A DNA stretch of 41,286 bases from Dysgonamonadaceae bacterium. Its GTDB lineage: Bacteria > Bacteroidota > Bacteroidia > Bacteroidales > Azobacteroidaceae. Position numbers and translations under genes: made by a program. Shown piece after piece: positions 14,773-23,671 of this stretch. The DNA lies in NCBI GenBank assembly GCA_031289145.1, contig JAITQA010000061.1:1-41286 (forward strand), given 5' to 3'. Below the pieces are notes generated by a model. It was not told the DNA's origin, did no database searches, and was given only the letters and a program-made list of their open reading frames with translations. The number at the start of each line of letters is the position of its first letter. The first letter of the stretch is position 1.

Positions 14773-15911
14773 ATTCGAATAATTTGTCTGCGATATATTA
14801 AACAAGTGGTAATAAAATAAAATCCCGTCAGCAGCCAGAGCATCCGGTATTCGAAAGCTATTTCCCATAAACTGGCTCCCATGGAATTTAGTTTGATAAA
14901 TCCTTGTATGCCAAAAGTAGACGGGATAAGATAACCTAAGTATTTCCAATAGTCCGGCATAGCTGATAATGGCCATGATACGCCGGAAAGAAACAGGAAA
15001 ATAAGCGAAGTAAATACCAATACCATCATCGGTGTTTCTCTGCCCCGGATGAAACTTGCCAGGGTCATCGAAAAGAAAATAGAAGACAAAAGAAAAGGCA
15101 GAACAAAAAGCGCAAGCATTCCGAAATTAGTTAGTTGCGGTATTTTGAACAAGTGAGGAACAATTACAAGCGCCCAGATACAAACGGAGATGTAAATAAA
15201 AAGATAGGCCAAAGCTTTCCCGAAGACAGTCCGCAACGTTCCGCCATATCTTTTATGGCAAGTAATCAAATATCCCCGGTTGCGTTCCCGGGAAGATGCG
15301 GAAAGGATGCCGATTCCCAGTAGCAAGGTCTGCTGAATCACCAATATCAGGATGGCCGGAAGCAGGAAAGAAGCAAACCCTTTCTGGGGATTGTACAGCG
15401 GAACATAAACCGACTCAATGGCTTGTTCGGTTCCTGTATGAATTTTTTTTCCCATTTCAAAGCTGGCATCTGTGGCTGTCAGCAGCGCAGCTTGATAAAA
15501 CAGAATGCTCGACATATCTGCGTAATAGGCTGTTACTGCTTGTTCGCCCCGGTTGATTCGGCTGTTGAAATCGGAGGGGATCAGCAGGATACCGTATATT
15601 TTTTTACGGTTCATCCATTCTTTTGCTTCTTCAAGGGAGGCGGCAGTAGCGAAGACCCGGACATCGGGGGAGGCGTCTATTTTTCGGACAAATTCGCGGG
15701 CTAAAGCGCTGTGTGATTCATCTACAACGGCCAAAGGCGTTTCACTAATTGTTTCGGTATTGTATATCAAACCATATAAAACCGGATAGACAAGGGGTAC
15801 AATGATGAACATAAGCACGACCCCAATATCTTTCCGTATAAGGTATAATTCCTGTTCCCAGATACTGAAACAATCGGAAATCCCCTTTGATATCGTATTT
15901 GTCAACTTCAT
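14769..15911 (-). CDS. ABC-2 type transporter permease (second of pair)
   Basis: A 380-residue inner-membrane permease in the YhhJ/YbhR-like group. Layout: one N-terminal membrane helix (LMFIIVPLVYPVLYGLIY), a periplasmic domain (~60-200, with VVDESHSALAREFVRKI), then five membrane helices (LLPAILILVIQQTLLLGIG to LLTGFYFITTCLIY). It should form the export pore together with the permease upstream. ATG 15911 (MKLTNTISKG) lies one base after the previous stop; an in-frame ATG at 15932 would overlap the previous gene. The partners TolC and HlyD are in the same unit, but no ATP-binding subunit is present. Confidence 0.88.
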   Translation of the reverse strand: MKLTNTISKGISDCFSIWEQELYLIRKDIGVVLMFIIVPLVYPVLYGLIYNTETISETPLAVVDESHSALAREFVRKIDASPDVRVFATAASLEEAKEWMNRKKIYGILLIPSDFNSRINRGEQAVTAYYADMSSILFYQAALLTATDASFEMGKKIHTGTEQAIESVYVPLYNPQKGFASFLLPAILILVIQQTLLLGIGILSASSRERNRGYLITCHKRYGGTLRTVFGKALAYLFIYISVCIWALVIVPHLFKIPQLTNFGMLALFVLPFLLSSIFFSMTLASFIRGRETPMMVLVFTSLIFLFLSGVSWPLSAMPDYWKYLGYLIPSTFGIQGFIKLNSMGASLWEIAFEYRMLWLLTGFYFITTCLIYRRQIIRI

Positions 15912-15912
15912 A

Positions 15913-17073
15913 TCAGGGTGTGTAAGGTGCATATTTTAACGACCACGACAGATTGCGCAAAGTAAAGACCGGCAAAATCCAAAAACCCAACAAGGAGATG
16001 TAATGCGGCCAACTGTAAAAAAGGGGTCTTCCGTTCAGCGCCTGGTCTACATAAATGAGAAAATAATGCCGCAAGGGAAAGACATTGCTTACGGCCTGTA
16101 TCTGCGGATACATCGCATTTACAGGAAAAGAGAAGCCTGAAATGGAAAATGCAATCATTCCAAAAAGACAGGCAAAACTCAAACCTAAGCGTAGGGTAGG
16201 GAAGCTCCCTATCATGAATACGCCCATAGCTTGGGAAGCGGTGATGAACAAAAACAGCGCAACAATCATGTTTCCGATATTCCCGTTTATCGGGAACTGC
16301 ATTACAACATACAATATAACATACAGCAGCAAACCTACCAAAAAAAAGAGGACCGTCTGCGGAAAGAGTTTCCCGACAAGGGAGGGGAGAATGGAAGACT
16401 GCTCGTTTCGCAACCATTTCCAGACTGTTTTTTCCTTTATTTCGATACCGATGCTGTAGACCGTTGTACACATTATCATCAGTGCGAGGATACCCGGAAG
16501 TATCGCGTTATTCAGGTAAACGGAGTAATTCAACCATGGATTTCCAACAGGATGCGGTTCAATTACAATTGGTTGTATGCTTGCCATCACTTGCTGGTCG
16601 GTATAAGCCTTGGCTCTTCCCGTTTGTAAAGCAACCGATGCGGCAGCTAATGTCGCCGCTGTTTTCATGTCTTTGAACACAAGCGAACCGGCAATCAAAT
16701 AGGAATTGTTGGTGTAAAAAGACAGTACCGGCTGTTTGGCGGAAACGGTTTTTTGTGCAAAATCGCGGGGAATGAGAAAGATTCCATAAACATTTCCTTT
16801 TTGCATTTCCGTTTGCGCTTGGTTGAAGTTGTTGTATATCGCAGTTACATTTAAGCCTTCCAGCAAGTTTAACTGACGCACCAGACTTCTGGAAGCGGAT
16901 GTGTTGTCCATATCTGCTATGGCGACAGGCAGCTTGGTCGGTAGTCCTTCATGCATCAGGGACAAAAAGAACAGGCAAGCGAACAACGGGACGAAAAACA
17001 TGCAAAACCAGTAGATTTTGCCTGAAAATATTCGCCCGGTTTCACGTCCGGCTATCCTTAACACGTGGTGCAT
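15913..17073 (-). CDS. ABC-2 type transporter permease (first of pair)
   Basis: A 386-residue inner-membrane permease, a paralogue of the next gene with the same plan: N-terminal helix (YWFCMFFVPLFACLFFLSL), periplasmic domain with the typical VAIADMDNTSASRSLVRQL segment, then five helices (ILPGILALMIMCTTVYSIGI onward). In YbhGFSR-like systems two such permeases pair with an HlyD-type adaptor to expel drugs or envelope components. The gene follows hlyD after a 19-base gap. The substrate cannot be read from sequence. Confidence 0.88.
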   Translation of the reverse strand: MHHVLRIAGRETGRIFSGKIYWFCMFFVPLFACLFFLSLMHEGLPTKLPVAIADMDNTSASRSLVRQLNLLEGLNVTAIYNNFNQAQTEMQKGNVYGIFLIPRDFAQKTVSAKQPVLSFYTNNSYLIAGSLVFKDMKTAATLAAASVALQTGRAKAYTDQQVMASIQPIVIEPHPVGNPWLNYSVYLNNAILPGILALMIMCTTVYSIGIEIKEKTVWKWLRNEQSSILPSLVGKLFPQTVLFFLVGLLLYVILYVVMQFPINGNIGNMIVALFLFITASQAMGVFMIGSFPTLRLGLSFACLFGMIAFSISGFSFPVNAMYPQIQAVSNVFPLRHYFLIYVDQALNGRPLFYSWPHYISLLGFWILPVFTLRNLSWSLKYAPYTP

Positions 17074-17092
17074 ATAAACTAAAAATTAAAAA

Positions 17093-18091
17093 CTAAAAGT
17101 TATGGATGATTACCGACATGCCGGGATACAGTCCTTCTATGTATGTTTCCGGCCGCGCTTTTACCTCAAAAGTTTTCAGGTCATATTGGCCGCTGACTTT
17201 GGTGGCTTTCCATGATGCATAGGAACCTTGGTCTTTCAGGTAATACACTTTCAATTTGATTTGCATATCCAAGGCAGGGATAAAGGCGTTGACTGTTTTT
17301 CCGACAGTCATAGTTTTCAGGTAATCTTCCCTTACATTAAAAACGACCCAGCTATCCTGTTTGTCGAGCACATTCATAACCGGTGCACCGGTTCCTATTA
17401 ATTCTCCTGTTTTCGGAAATATTTCCGCTATTTCGCCGTCAATAGGCGCCAGCAGATAAGTTTCCCTGATATAGGATGTTACTTCGTCTACGGCGCCTCT
17501 GGCCTTATTTACCAAGGCTTGGGCTGCGGATTTATCTTCTTTTTCCGCACCGTTTACAGCCATTTGGTACTGCGAGGCTGCTGCTTGTTCGCTTGCTTTC
17601 ATGGCTTGGAAATTTGCTTCGGCTTCGTCCCGTTTTTGTGCGGATACAACGCCTTGGTCATAAAGATTTTGAATCCTTTTATAGGATTTTTCGGCGATAT
17701 CCAGACCAGCTATGGCTTTTTGCCGGAGTGCGTATGCCGTTGCAATCTGTTCTTCGCGGGCGCCTTTCAGCGCTTTCGCATTCTGCGCCTGTGCTGCATC
17801 TTCCGCCGCTTGCGCCTGTTCGAGTTTGGCCAAGACTTCCGGGCTGTCGATAATCGCTAAGGTATCGCCTTTCCTGACGGCGTCACCTTCTTTCACCCTC
17901 AGTTCCAAAATGCGGCCGGGGACTTTTCCGGAAACCCTCACTTCACTTGCTTCCACTTGTCCCTGTATGGTTGCAGACTGAGGTTTGAGGAAAAACCAAC
18001 CTACAACTGCTATTAATACAAGGACTGTTATCACACTGATAAAGGCCAGCAGCATATTGTTTTTTCGTGTAATCTTTGCGTTTGTATCCAT
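17093..18091 (-). CDS. HlyD/EmrA family periplasmic adaptor
   Basis: A 332-residue membrane fusion protein linking the inner-membrane permeases to TolC. One N-terminal anchor (residues ~13-34, LLAFISVITVLVLIAVVGWFF) is followed by the first lipoyl half (VSGKVPGRILELRVKEGD), a long alanine- and glutamine-rich coiled-coil hairpin (~85-215), the second lipoyl half (YLLAPIDGEIAEIFPKTGE), and a beta-barrel ending GLYPGMSVIIHNF. Domain order and length match YbhG/EmrA-type adaptors. It lies between tolC (27-base gap) and the permeases on the same strand. Confidence 0.92.
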   Translation of the reverse strand: MDTNAKITRKNNMLLAFISVITVLVLIAVVGWFFLKPQSATIQGQVEASEVRVSGKVPGRILELRVKEGDAVRKGDTLAIIDSPEVLAKLEQAQAAEDAAQAQNAKALKGAREEQIATAYALRQKAIAGLDIAEKSYKRIQNLYDQGVVSAQKRDEAEANFQAMKASEQAAASQYQMAVNGAEKEDKSAAQALVNKARGAVDEVTSYIRETYLLAPIDGEIAEIFPKTGELIGTGAPVMNVLDKQDSWVVFNVREDYLKTMTVGKTVNAFIPALDMQIKLKVYYLKDQGSYASWKATKVSGQYDLKTFEVKARPETYIEGLYPGMSVIIHNF

Positions 18092-18118
18092 TTTTTTAGC
18101 TGTTAGACATAAAACAAT

Positions 18119-19636
18119 TTATTGATAATTCATGATTCCCAATGCTTTTTCCAATTCGGTTTGTCCCAAACGGACGGCGATTCGGGCGTCTATATATTCC
18201 GATTGTGCTTTGTACCAGGCGGTTTGTGCCTCCATAATATTCAAAGCGGGGATAAGGCCTTCTTGGAATCCGAATTTAGCATATCGCAAGTTTTCTTCCG
18301 CACTTTCCTTATTTCGGTCGGAAGCAATGAGTTTCTTTTGCGCTTCTTTCAGTTTGAATGAAGCCTGGTTGACTTGCAACTCGATTTTTTCCTTTGCTTC
18401 GTCAAATTCCAATTGTTTGATGCGGGTTTCCGCTTTGGCCGCCTGTAATTTGTGCTGTTTTTCACCCCAGTGGAAAACCGGCATGTTCAGCAGAAGACCT
18501 ACATGCCACGACCCGGCGAATTTATTTTGAAATCCATTGAACGAATTGGGGTTCGTCACCAGGTAGTTACCCGTCAATGCAAGGGAAGGGAGCATATCCG
18601 ACAGCACAATCGCTTCTTTCTTTTCAAAAATCTTAGTGGCCAGATTCAGGCTTTTCAGTTCCGGACGCTTGGCAAACGCTTCGTTGACATTTGCCGTAGC
18701 CGTGTATTCATTTACCGGGAAGCTTTCCTCTTTTTCGTCCGCCAAAACGATTGTTTCATCCAAAGGCAAACCACACAAGCGGCAGACTTGCATTTTTGAC
18801 AATTGTAATCCGTCTTCTACCTGCGTCAAAATCATCTCCGCCTCGTTTAACTTCACTTTTACCGAAAGTCCGTCGGCACGGGTGGCTACCCCCTCGGCAA
18901 TCATTGCCTGCACGTCATGGTCCATTTGCCGGAGCAAGGCAACATAGTTTTCCGACAGTTTGCGTTTGTTCTCTAAGGAAACCGTTTGCCAGTAAGCCTG
19001 GTCTGTCTGAATGATTACTTCCTGCAAACCGGTGTCATGCATGGTGTTTGCCAAATCTTCCGTATACTGGGTGATTTTATTGTAGGCGGCGATTTTTCCG
19101 CCCATAAAAAGCGGTTGAATCAAGGAGACACTTCCTGTAAAAACATTGCGGATATCCAATTCGAACTCCTTTTTTGGGATAGTCGTATATTGTTTCCAGA
19201 GAATTTTATCCGGTTCGCTGGCCGGATTGAAAGGGTTTCCATTTGCATCAAGGGGCGTTGGATTACCGTTTATCAGGGTCCATCCGTTGTGTATCTGTTC
19301 GGGAGTAAAACCGAAACTTCCGTCGGGCATCAAGGTGCCGATAGGTAAAAATTTATCTTCACCCAGCAGGGAGAGATTTTTCTGGTTGTAGAGATAAGCT
19401 CCGGTGAAAGAAATATCGGGCAGGTATTGAGTAAATGCCGCCTTTTTTTCTTCCTTTGCTTTCTTTAAATACGCTTGGCTGATTTTTAACTGTTTGTTGT
19501 TTTCTATCGCTAAATTCCGGCAATCCTGTAAATTCAAGACAACCTGTTGCGCTTGTGAAAGAAGGCCTGAAATCAGGAAAAAGATAAAGAAAATATATCT
19601 TTTAAAATACAAATCAACAATAAATAAATGTTTCAT
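18119..19636 (-). CDS. TolC family outer-membrane efflux protein
   Basis: A 505-residue outer-membrane channel subunit. Residues 1-~29 form a signal peptide (IFFIFFLISGLLSQAQQ). The mature protein shows the two-fold helical repeat of the family, with NLQDCRNLAIENNKQLKISQAYLKKAKEE at the start of the first half and the repeat FQEGLIPALNIMEAQTAWYKAQSEYIDARI at the end of the second. It has an extra loop (residues ~75-135, rich in P, G and N) that is probably extracellular. It is the first gene of the exporter unit, behind a -7 element at 19695-19702. Confidence 0.92.
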   Translation of the reverse strand: MKHLFIVDLYFKRYIFFIFFLISGLLSQAQQVVLNLQDCRNLAIENNKQLKISQAYLKKAKEEKKAAFTQYLPDISFTGAYLYNQKNLSLLGEDKFLPIGTLMPDGSFGFTPEQIHNGWTLINGNPTPLDANGNPFNPASEPDKILWKQYTTIPKKEFELDIRNVFTGSVSLIQPLFMGGKIAAYNKITQYTEDLANTMHDTGLQEVIIQTDQAYWQTVSLENKRKLSENYVALLRQMDHDVQAMIAEGVATRADGLSVKVKLNEAEMILTQVEDGLQLSKMQVCRLCGLPLDETIVLADEKEESFPVNEYTATANVNEAFAKRPELKSLNLATKIFEKKEAIVLSDMLPSLALTGNYLVTNPNSFNGFQNKFAGSWHVGLLLNMPVFHWGEKQHKLQAAKAETRIKQLEFDEAKEKIELQVNQASFKLKEAQKKLIASDRNKESAEENLRYAKFGFQEGLIPALNIMEAQTAWYKAQSEYIDARIAVRLGQTELEKALGIMNYQ

Positions 19637-19694
19637 AATCTACATAACTTATCATATCATACGGTTTATGGGAATTGTTTCTTTCAATTCGCAG

Positions 19695-19702
19695 CAAAGT
19701 TA
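19695..19702 (-). promoter_or_regulatory. -7 promoter element for the tolC-hlyD-permease unit
   Basis: Read leftward, TAACTTTG matches TAnnTTTG, with transcription predicted near 19688 and a leader of about 50 bases. No TTTG lies 19-21 bases upstream. Confidence 0.45.
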
Positions 19703-19799
19703 GTGAAAAAATGTACTTCTGCTAATTTTTTTAAATTATTTAACCTGACAATGCTTTCGGGTATGCTTAGAAAACCGCTGAAGGACATTTAAAACCAAA

Positions 19800-19892
19800 A
19801 GAAACTGTCCGGAAAATCCCCGATTCATTCGAAATTGCTTTGGACTATTGCCTTTTGCAATGACGATTCAGGGAGTTTTCCGGACAGTTTCT
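19800..19892. repeat. 93-bp element with 17-bp perfect terminal inverted repeats (MITE-like)
   Basis: Bases 19800-19816 (AGAAACTGTCCGGAAAA) are exactly reverse-complementary to 19876-19892. The 59-base interior holds a small hairpin (ATTGC...GCAAT) but no gene. It sits 23 bases after the DUF1080 stop. A stem with such a large loop is an unusual intrinsic terminator; the layout fits a miniature inverted-repeat element better. The bases flanking the element (AA/GTA) show no clear target duplication. Confidence 0.6.
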
Positions 19893-19914
19893 GTATCTTT
19901 TTCAAGCGCCGAAA

Positions 19915-20781
19915 TCAATCGGTAATCTTGATTCGGATATTTTTATACCAGACATCGTCGCCATGGTCTTGTAGTCCGATGTAACCTTCATGGTTTTTAC
20001 CGCCCAGATTGTTCAGTAATTCAAATGCCAAAGGCCATTTTTCTTGGCTGAATTTACTTTTTTGCAACAATTCCGTCCACTGTGGCGTCCACAAATGGTA
20101 TTCAAGTACGGTTTCCCCGTTTTGGGCATGGAATACAGAACCCTTGAAAACGATAATGGATGCGGTGTTCCATTCTCCGAAATCTTTGGAATTTTGCGGA
20201 TTAGGCGGAATCATATCATACAAAGAAGCCGATTGTCGGTTTCCGTTTTCACCTTGTGTTGCATCCGGATGGTTGGCATTATCCAAAATCTGATATTCGG
20301 GAGAAGAAATATAAATCGGTTGCCCTTTTATTTCCCGCAACAAATACAAAATACCCGAATTGGTGCCTTTGGCCACTTTCCAATCAAACCTCAATTCGAA
20401 ATTTTTGAATTTTTTGGTAAAAATAATGTCGCCGCCATCTGCATTTTGCGCTTCGCCGCCACCAGAACCGTTAAATTTGATAGCGCCGTCTTCGATGATC
20501 CATCTTCCCGGAATGGTATCTTTCAAATAACCTCTCCAACCGTTAAATGTTTTTCCGTCGAAGATCGTAACAAACCCTTCCGCATCTTTCGGAGCCAAGT
20601 CCCAATTATCCACTTGCGGATAATTGATTTCTGTGTAAGTAAGCGAATCGTTGACAGTAAATTCGGTTTCGGTTTTTTCTCCGGAAACCGTAAATGCAAA
20701 ATCCGCTGTTTTTCCGCTGCCACATGCTACAAACATGCCCACAACGATTGCCACGCTAAAAAAATAAACTGTTTTTTTCAT
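19915..20781 (-). CDS. DUF1080 lipoprotein, probable 3-keto-glycoside hydrolase/lyase
   Basis: A 288-residue lipoprotein; the lipobox ends at FVAC with C20, followed by GSGK. The DUF1080 (3-keto-disaccharide hydrolase, concanavalin-like) fold is shown by GFVTIFDGKTFNGWRG, FELRFDWKVAKGTNSGILY, SPEYQILDNANHPD and the C-terminal GYIGLQDHGDDVWYKNIRI. Members cleave 3-keto-glucosides after an oxidoreductase has oxidised C3. It follows a Tat-exported Gfo/Idh/MocA oxidoreductase gene by 52 bases on the same strand, which supports a joint envelope pathway. The glycoside substrate is unknown, and no TonB-dependent receptor gene is adjacent. Confidence 0.9.
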   Translation of the reverse strand: MKKTVYFFSVAIVVGMFVACGSGKTADFAFTVSGEKTETEFTVNDSLTYTEINYPQVDNWDLAPKDAEGFVTIFDGKTFNGWRGYLKDTIPGRWIIEDGAIKFNGSGGGEAQNADGGDIIFTKKFKNFELRFDWKVAKGTNSGILYLLREIKGQPIYISSPEYQILDNANHPDATQGENGNRQSASLYDMIPPNPQNSKDFGEWNTASIIVFKGSVFHAQNGETVLEYHLWTPQWTELLQKSKFSQEKWPLAFELLNNLGGKNHEGYIGLQDHGDDVWYKNIRIKITD

Positions 20782-20833
20782 CTTGTTCTTATATTATTAA
20801 AATATTACTTTTTACCTTTTAGTTTTCACCTCC

Positions 20834-22315
20834 TCAAGGCATTGTCGGCAACGACCAACCAGCCCTGTAAGTATGTTTGATCAATTCCGCTGCAAATTGT
20901 TTTGCAGAAACCGGATCTGTCCAATCTTTCTTGAAGGTTGGGTGTCCGTTTTGAATTGTGAAGCCATCTTTTTTGCATATCTTGATCATTTCATCATCGG
21001 TCAGATTGGTGAATTGCATATTCTGGCCATCCCATAGCAGTTCTTTGTTGAGGCTTTGCAAACGAACAGCCAACACACCCATCACAACCATTTCGTTGAA
21101 AGGTCCTGCTTCGCTGAAATCGGAAGCCAATTTGCGACGGCTTTCATAAGATTCTTTACATGCTTCCACCCAATCCATTTCATGGCTGGTGGAGATACGC
21201 CGACGGAATTTGGGCGCTTCAGGATTACGACCGGAAAGCAACCAGGGGTCAGCTCCGTAGCATCCACAGATCAGTTTGTCTTTGGTGCCGTGAAAGCAAA
21301 CATAACCACCTTGATGATTTGGATCTTTACCTGCAGGCCATCCTTCGGGAAGCATCGGTTTGATACCGCCATCCATCCATACTACTTGCACTTCGGGAAG
21401 TTTGATTTTCATCTTTTTCTTGGGTGTTCTTGCAGGGAAAGTCAGGCGAACAGATTGTGCAACCGGAGCGCAATCTTCAAGTAAGAGGGATGAATTTCCC
21501 TGTGCTTTGGTAGGATAACCCAATTCCAAACCCATGAATACCGGATGCAGAATATGACAAGCCATATCGCCGAGCGCACCGGTTCCGTAATCCCACCAAC
21601 CACGCCAGTTCCACGGGTGATAGGTCTCATTATAAGGACGCATTTTAGCCGGCCCGATAAACAAATCCCAGTCTAAGGTTTCGGGAACCCACTGACCGTT
21701 TTCAGGCGTATTCAATCCCTGCGGCCAAATCGGTCGGTCGGTGAACGCTTCAACTTTTGTTATTTCACCGATTTCACCGTTGGCGATCCATTCACAAGTC
21801 AGGCTGACACCTTCGCCCGATGCACCCTGATTACCCATCTGGGTAGCTACTTTGTGCTTGGCTGCCAGATTCGTCAGCAAACGGGATTCGTAAACTGTGT
21901 GGGTCAAAGGTTTTTGCAGATATACATGTTTTCCGAGCGTAATACCCGTTGCTGCAATAATAGCATGGGTATGGTCGGCTGTTGCAACAATGACGGCATC
22001 AATCGATTTTCCCACTTCATCGTACATTTTACGCCAATCTTTGTATTGTTTTGCTTTGGGATATTCGTCAAAAACGCCTTTTGCATATTTCCAGTCTACA
22101 TCGCATAACGCCACGATGTTTTCAGTTGCTTTCACGGCATTAAGATTTGAACGTCCCATACCTCCAATACCAACGGCGGCAATATTCAGTTTATCGCTCG
22201 GCGCTGTTTGACCACTAATTTTTTTACCCATAACTACACTCGGAATAATTGTCATCCCGATAGCTGCAACGCTGCTTTTTTGAAGAAAAGCTCTTCTTGA
22301 CATTGAGTTTGACAT
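20834..22315 (-). CDS. Gfo/Idh/MocA family oxidoreductase with Tat signal
   Basis: A 493-residue NAD(P)-dependent sugar oxidoreductase. The N terminus carries a twin-arginine signal (SRRAFLQKSS at 6-15, hydrophobic stretch to ~29), so the folded enzyme with bound cofactor would be exported. The Rossmann domain starts at LNIAAVGIGGMGRSN. EKP is replaced by the QKPLTH variant (LGKHVYLQKPLTH). The C-terminal alpha/beta domain includes ETYHPWNWRGWWDYGTGALGDM. Bacteroidota relatives oxidise or reduce C3 of glycosides and occur next to DUF1080 proteins, as here. It heads a two-gene unit and is divergent from fructose-bisphosphate aldolase. Confidence 0.92.
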   Translation of the reverse strand: MSNSMSRRAFLQKSSVAAIGMTIIPSVVMGKKISGQTAPSDKLNIAAVGIGGMGRSNLNAVKATENIVALCDVDWKYAKGVFDEYPKAKQYKDWRKMYDEVGKSIDAVIVATADHTHAIIAATGITLGKHVYLQKPLTHTVYESRLLTNLAAKHKVATQMGNQGASGEGVSLTCEWIANGEIGEITKVEAFTDRPIWPQGLNTPENGQWVPETLDWDLFIGPAKMRPYNETYHPWNWRGWWDYGTGALGDMACHILHPVFMGLELGYPTKAQGNSSLLLEDCAPVAQSVRLTFPARTPKKKMKIKLPEVQVVWMDGGIKPMLPEGWPAGKDPNHQGGYVCFHGTKDKLICGCYGADPWLLSGRNPEAPKFRRRISTSHEMDWVEACKESYESRRKLASDFSEAGPFNEMVVMGVLAVRLQSLNKELLWDGQNMQFTNLTDDEMIKICKKDGFTIQNGHPTFKKDWTDPVSAKQFAAELIKHTYRAGWSLPTMP

Positions 22316-22369
22316 AATAAAAGACCTTTACAAATGTTATTAATACTTTAAATAAATGTGCTATGGGAC

Positions 22370-22377
22370 AAAGTTAC
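22370..22377 (-). promoter_or_regulatory. -7 promoter element for the oxidoreductase-DUF1080 unit
   Basis: Read leftward, TAACTTTG matches TAnnTTTG. The predicted leader is about 48 bases. No clear TTTG lies upstream. Confidence 0.45.
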
Positions 22378-22513
22378 GAAAAAGATTAAAGAAATAAAAA
22401 CAGATTATACCTGAAATCAAGGAAATTATGAAAATATTTTATTTTTCATAGTCGACAACCGGCTCTTTATGTTCTTTTTTGTAAGGAAAAAATAATATTC
22501 ACTTAAAATTTAG

Positions 22514-22521
22514 TATCTTTG
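22514..22521 (+). promoter_or_regulatory. -7 promoter element for fructose-bisphosphate aldolase
   Basis: TATCTTTG matches TAnnTTTG and is followed by GCATCG. The predicted leader is about 42 bases before ATG 22570. No TTTG lies at the ideal distance, although highly expressed glycolytic genes may tolerate this. Confidence 0.5.
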
Positions 22522-22569
22522 CATCGTGAAACGTTGAACAGAATTTTTATTAACTAAATAAAATAAAAA

Positions 22570-23562
22570 ATGATAAGTTACAAAGAATTAGGCTTAGTAA
22601 ACAGCCGTGAACTCTTCAAGGAGGCAATTGAAGGCAAATATGCGATTCCGGCTTTTAATTTCAACAACATGGAACAATTGCAAGCCATCGTTTCGGCTTG
22701 TGTGGAAGAAAGTTCTCCGGTCATACTTCAGGTTTCGAGCGGCGCACGTAAATACGCCAACCAGACCATATTGCGCTATCTGGCGCAAGGGGCTGTGGAA
22801 TACGCAAAAGAATTAGGGAAAAATATTCCTATCGTACTGCATTTAGACCATGGCGATACTTTCGAACTTTGCAAAAACTGTATCGAATACGGCTTCTCTT
22901 CTGTGATGATAGACGGTTCTCATCACGCTTACGATGAAAACGTTGAACTGACGCGAAAAGTAGTGGAATATGCGCATCAATACGATGTTACGGTAGAAGG
23001 CGAACTGGGCGTTCTGGCCGGTATCGAAGACGATGTGGTGGCAGAACAGCATACTTATACCCGTCCCGAAGAGGTGGAAGATTTCGTAGCTAAAACAGGT
23101 GTAGATTCCTTGGCGATTTCCATCGGCACTTCGCATGGCGCCAATAAATTCAAACCGGAACAATGTACGCGCAATGCCGACGGCGTCCTGGTTCCGCCCC
23201 CTTTGCGCTTCGATATTTTGGAAGCAATTGAAAAACGAATTCCGGGCTTCCCGATTGTTTTACACGGTTCTTCGTCCGTTCCGCAGGATTTGGTAAAAAT
23301 CATTAATAATAATGGTGGAAAACTCAAAGATGCTATTGGAATTCCCGAAGAAGAGTTGCGCCATGCTGCCCAATCGGCTGTCTGTAAAATCAATATCGAC
23401 TCCGATGGCCGTCTGGCTATGACTGCTGCTATCCGTGAAAACTTCATCCTGCATCCGGAATGGTTCGACCCACGCCAGTATTTAGGCCCGGCGCGTGAAA
23501 CGCTAAAACAACTCTACAAACACAAAGTAGTGCATGTATTGGGTTCTGCAGGACACGCTTAA
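22570..23562 (+). CDS. fbaA: Fructose-bisphosphate aldolase, class II
   Basis: A zinc-dependent aldolase of 330 residues that interconverts fructose 1,6-bisphosphate with dihydroxyacetone phosphate and glyceraldehyde 3-phosphate in glycolysis. HLDHGD (91-96) holds the catalytic aspartate and zinc histidine. GEIG is replaced by VEGELGVLAGIEDD. AISIGTSHGANKF and VLHGSSSVP supply further zinc and phosphate ligands; NINIDSD appears as KINIDSDGRLAM. The length and this variant are typical of the Bacteroidota class II enzyme. It stands alone behind its own promoter and converges on glmM. Confidence 0.95.
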   Translation: MISYKELGLVNSRELFKEAIEGKYAIPAFNFNNMEQLQAIVSACVEESSPVILQVSSGARKYANQTILRYLAQGAVEYAKELGKNIPIVLHLDHGDTFELCKNCIEYGFSSVMIDGSHHAYDENVELTRKVVEYAHQYDVTVEGELGVLAGIEDDVVAEQHTYTRPEEVEDFVAKTGVDSLAISIGTSHGANKFKPEQCTRNADGVLVPPPLRFDILEAIEKRIPGFPIVLHGSSSVPQDLVKIINNNGGKLKDAIGIPEEELRHAAQSAVCKINIDSDGRLAMTAAIRENFILHPEWFDPRQYLGPARETLKQLYKHKVVHVLGSAGHA

Positions 23563-23574
23563 GGATTATTTTAA

Positions 23575-23671
23575 ACCGCGAAGAAAAGGGAGAACCGCAA
23601 AGGGCTTGTCAAAATGTCATTATAAACGACTTTTAGATACTTCCTTTGCGGTTCTCTCTTTTCTTTGCGGT
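23575..23671. repeat. 29-bp imperfect inverted repeat between fbaA and glmM
   Basis: Bases 23575-23603 pair with 23643-23671 at 27 of 29 positions; the arms contain GAACCGCAAAG and its complement CTTTGCGGTTC. The loop is 39 bases. The element sits between two converging genes and could act as a two-way terminator. The CCGCAAAG-type sequence resembles dispersed intergenic repeats. No homopolymer T-run directly follows either arm. Confidence 0.7.
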
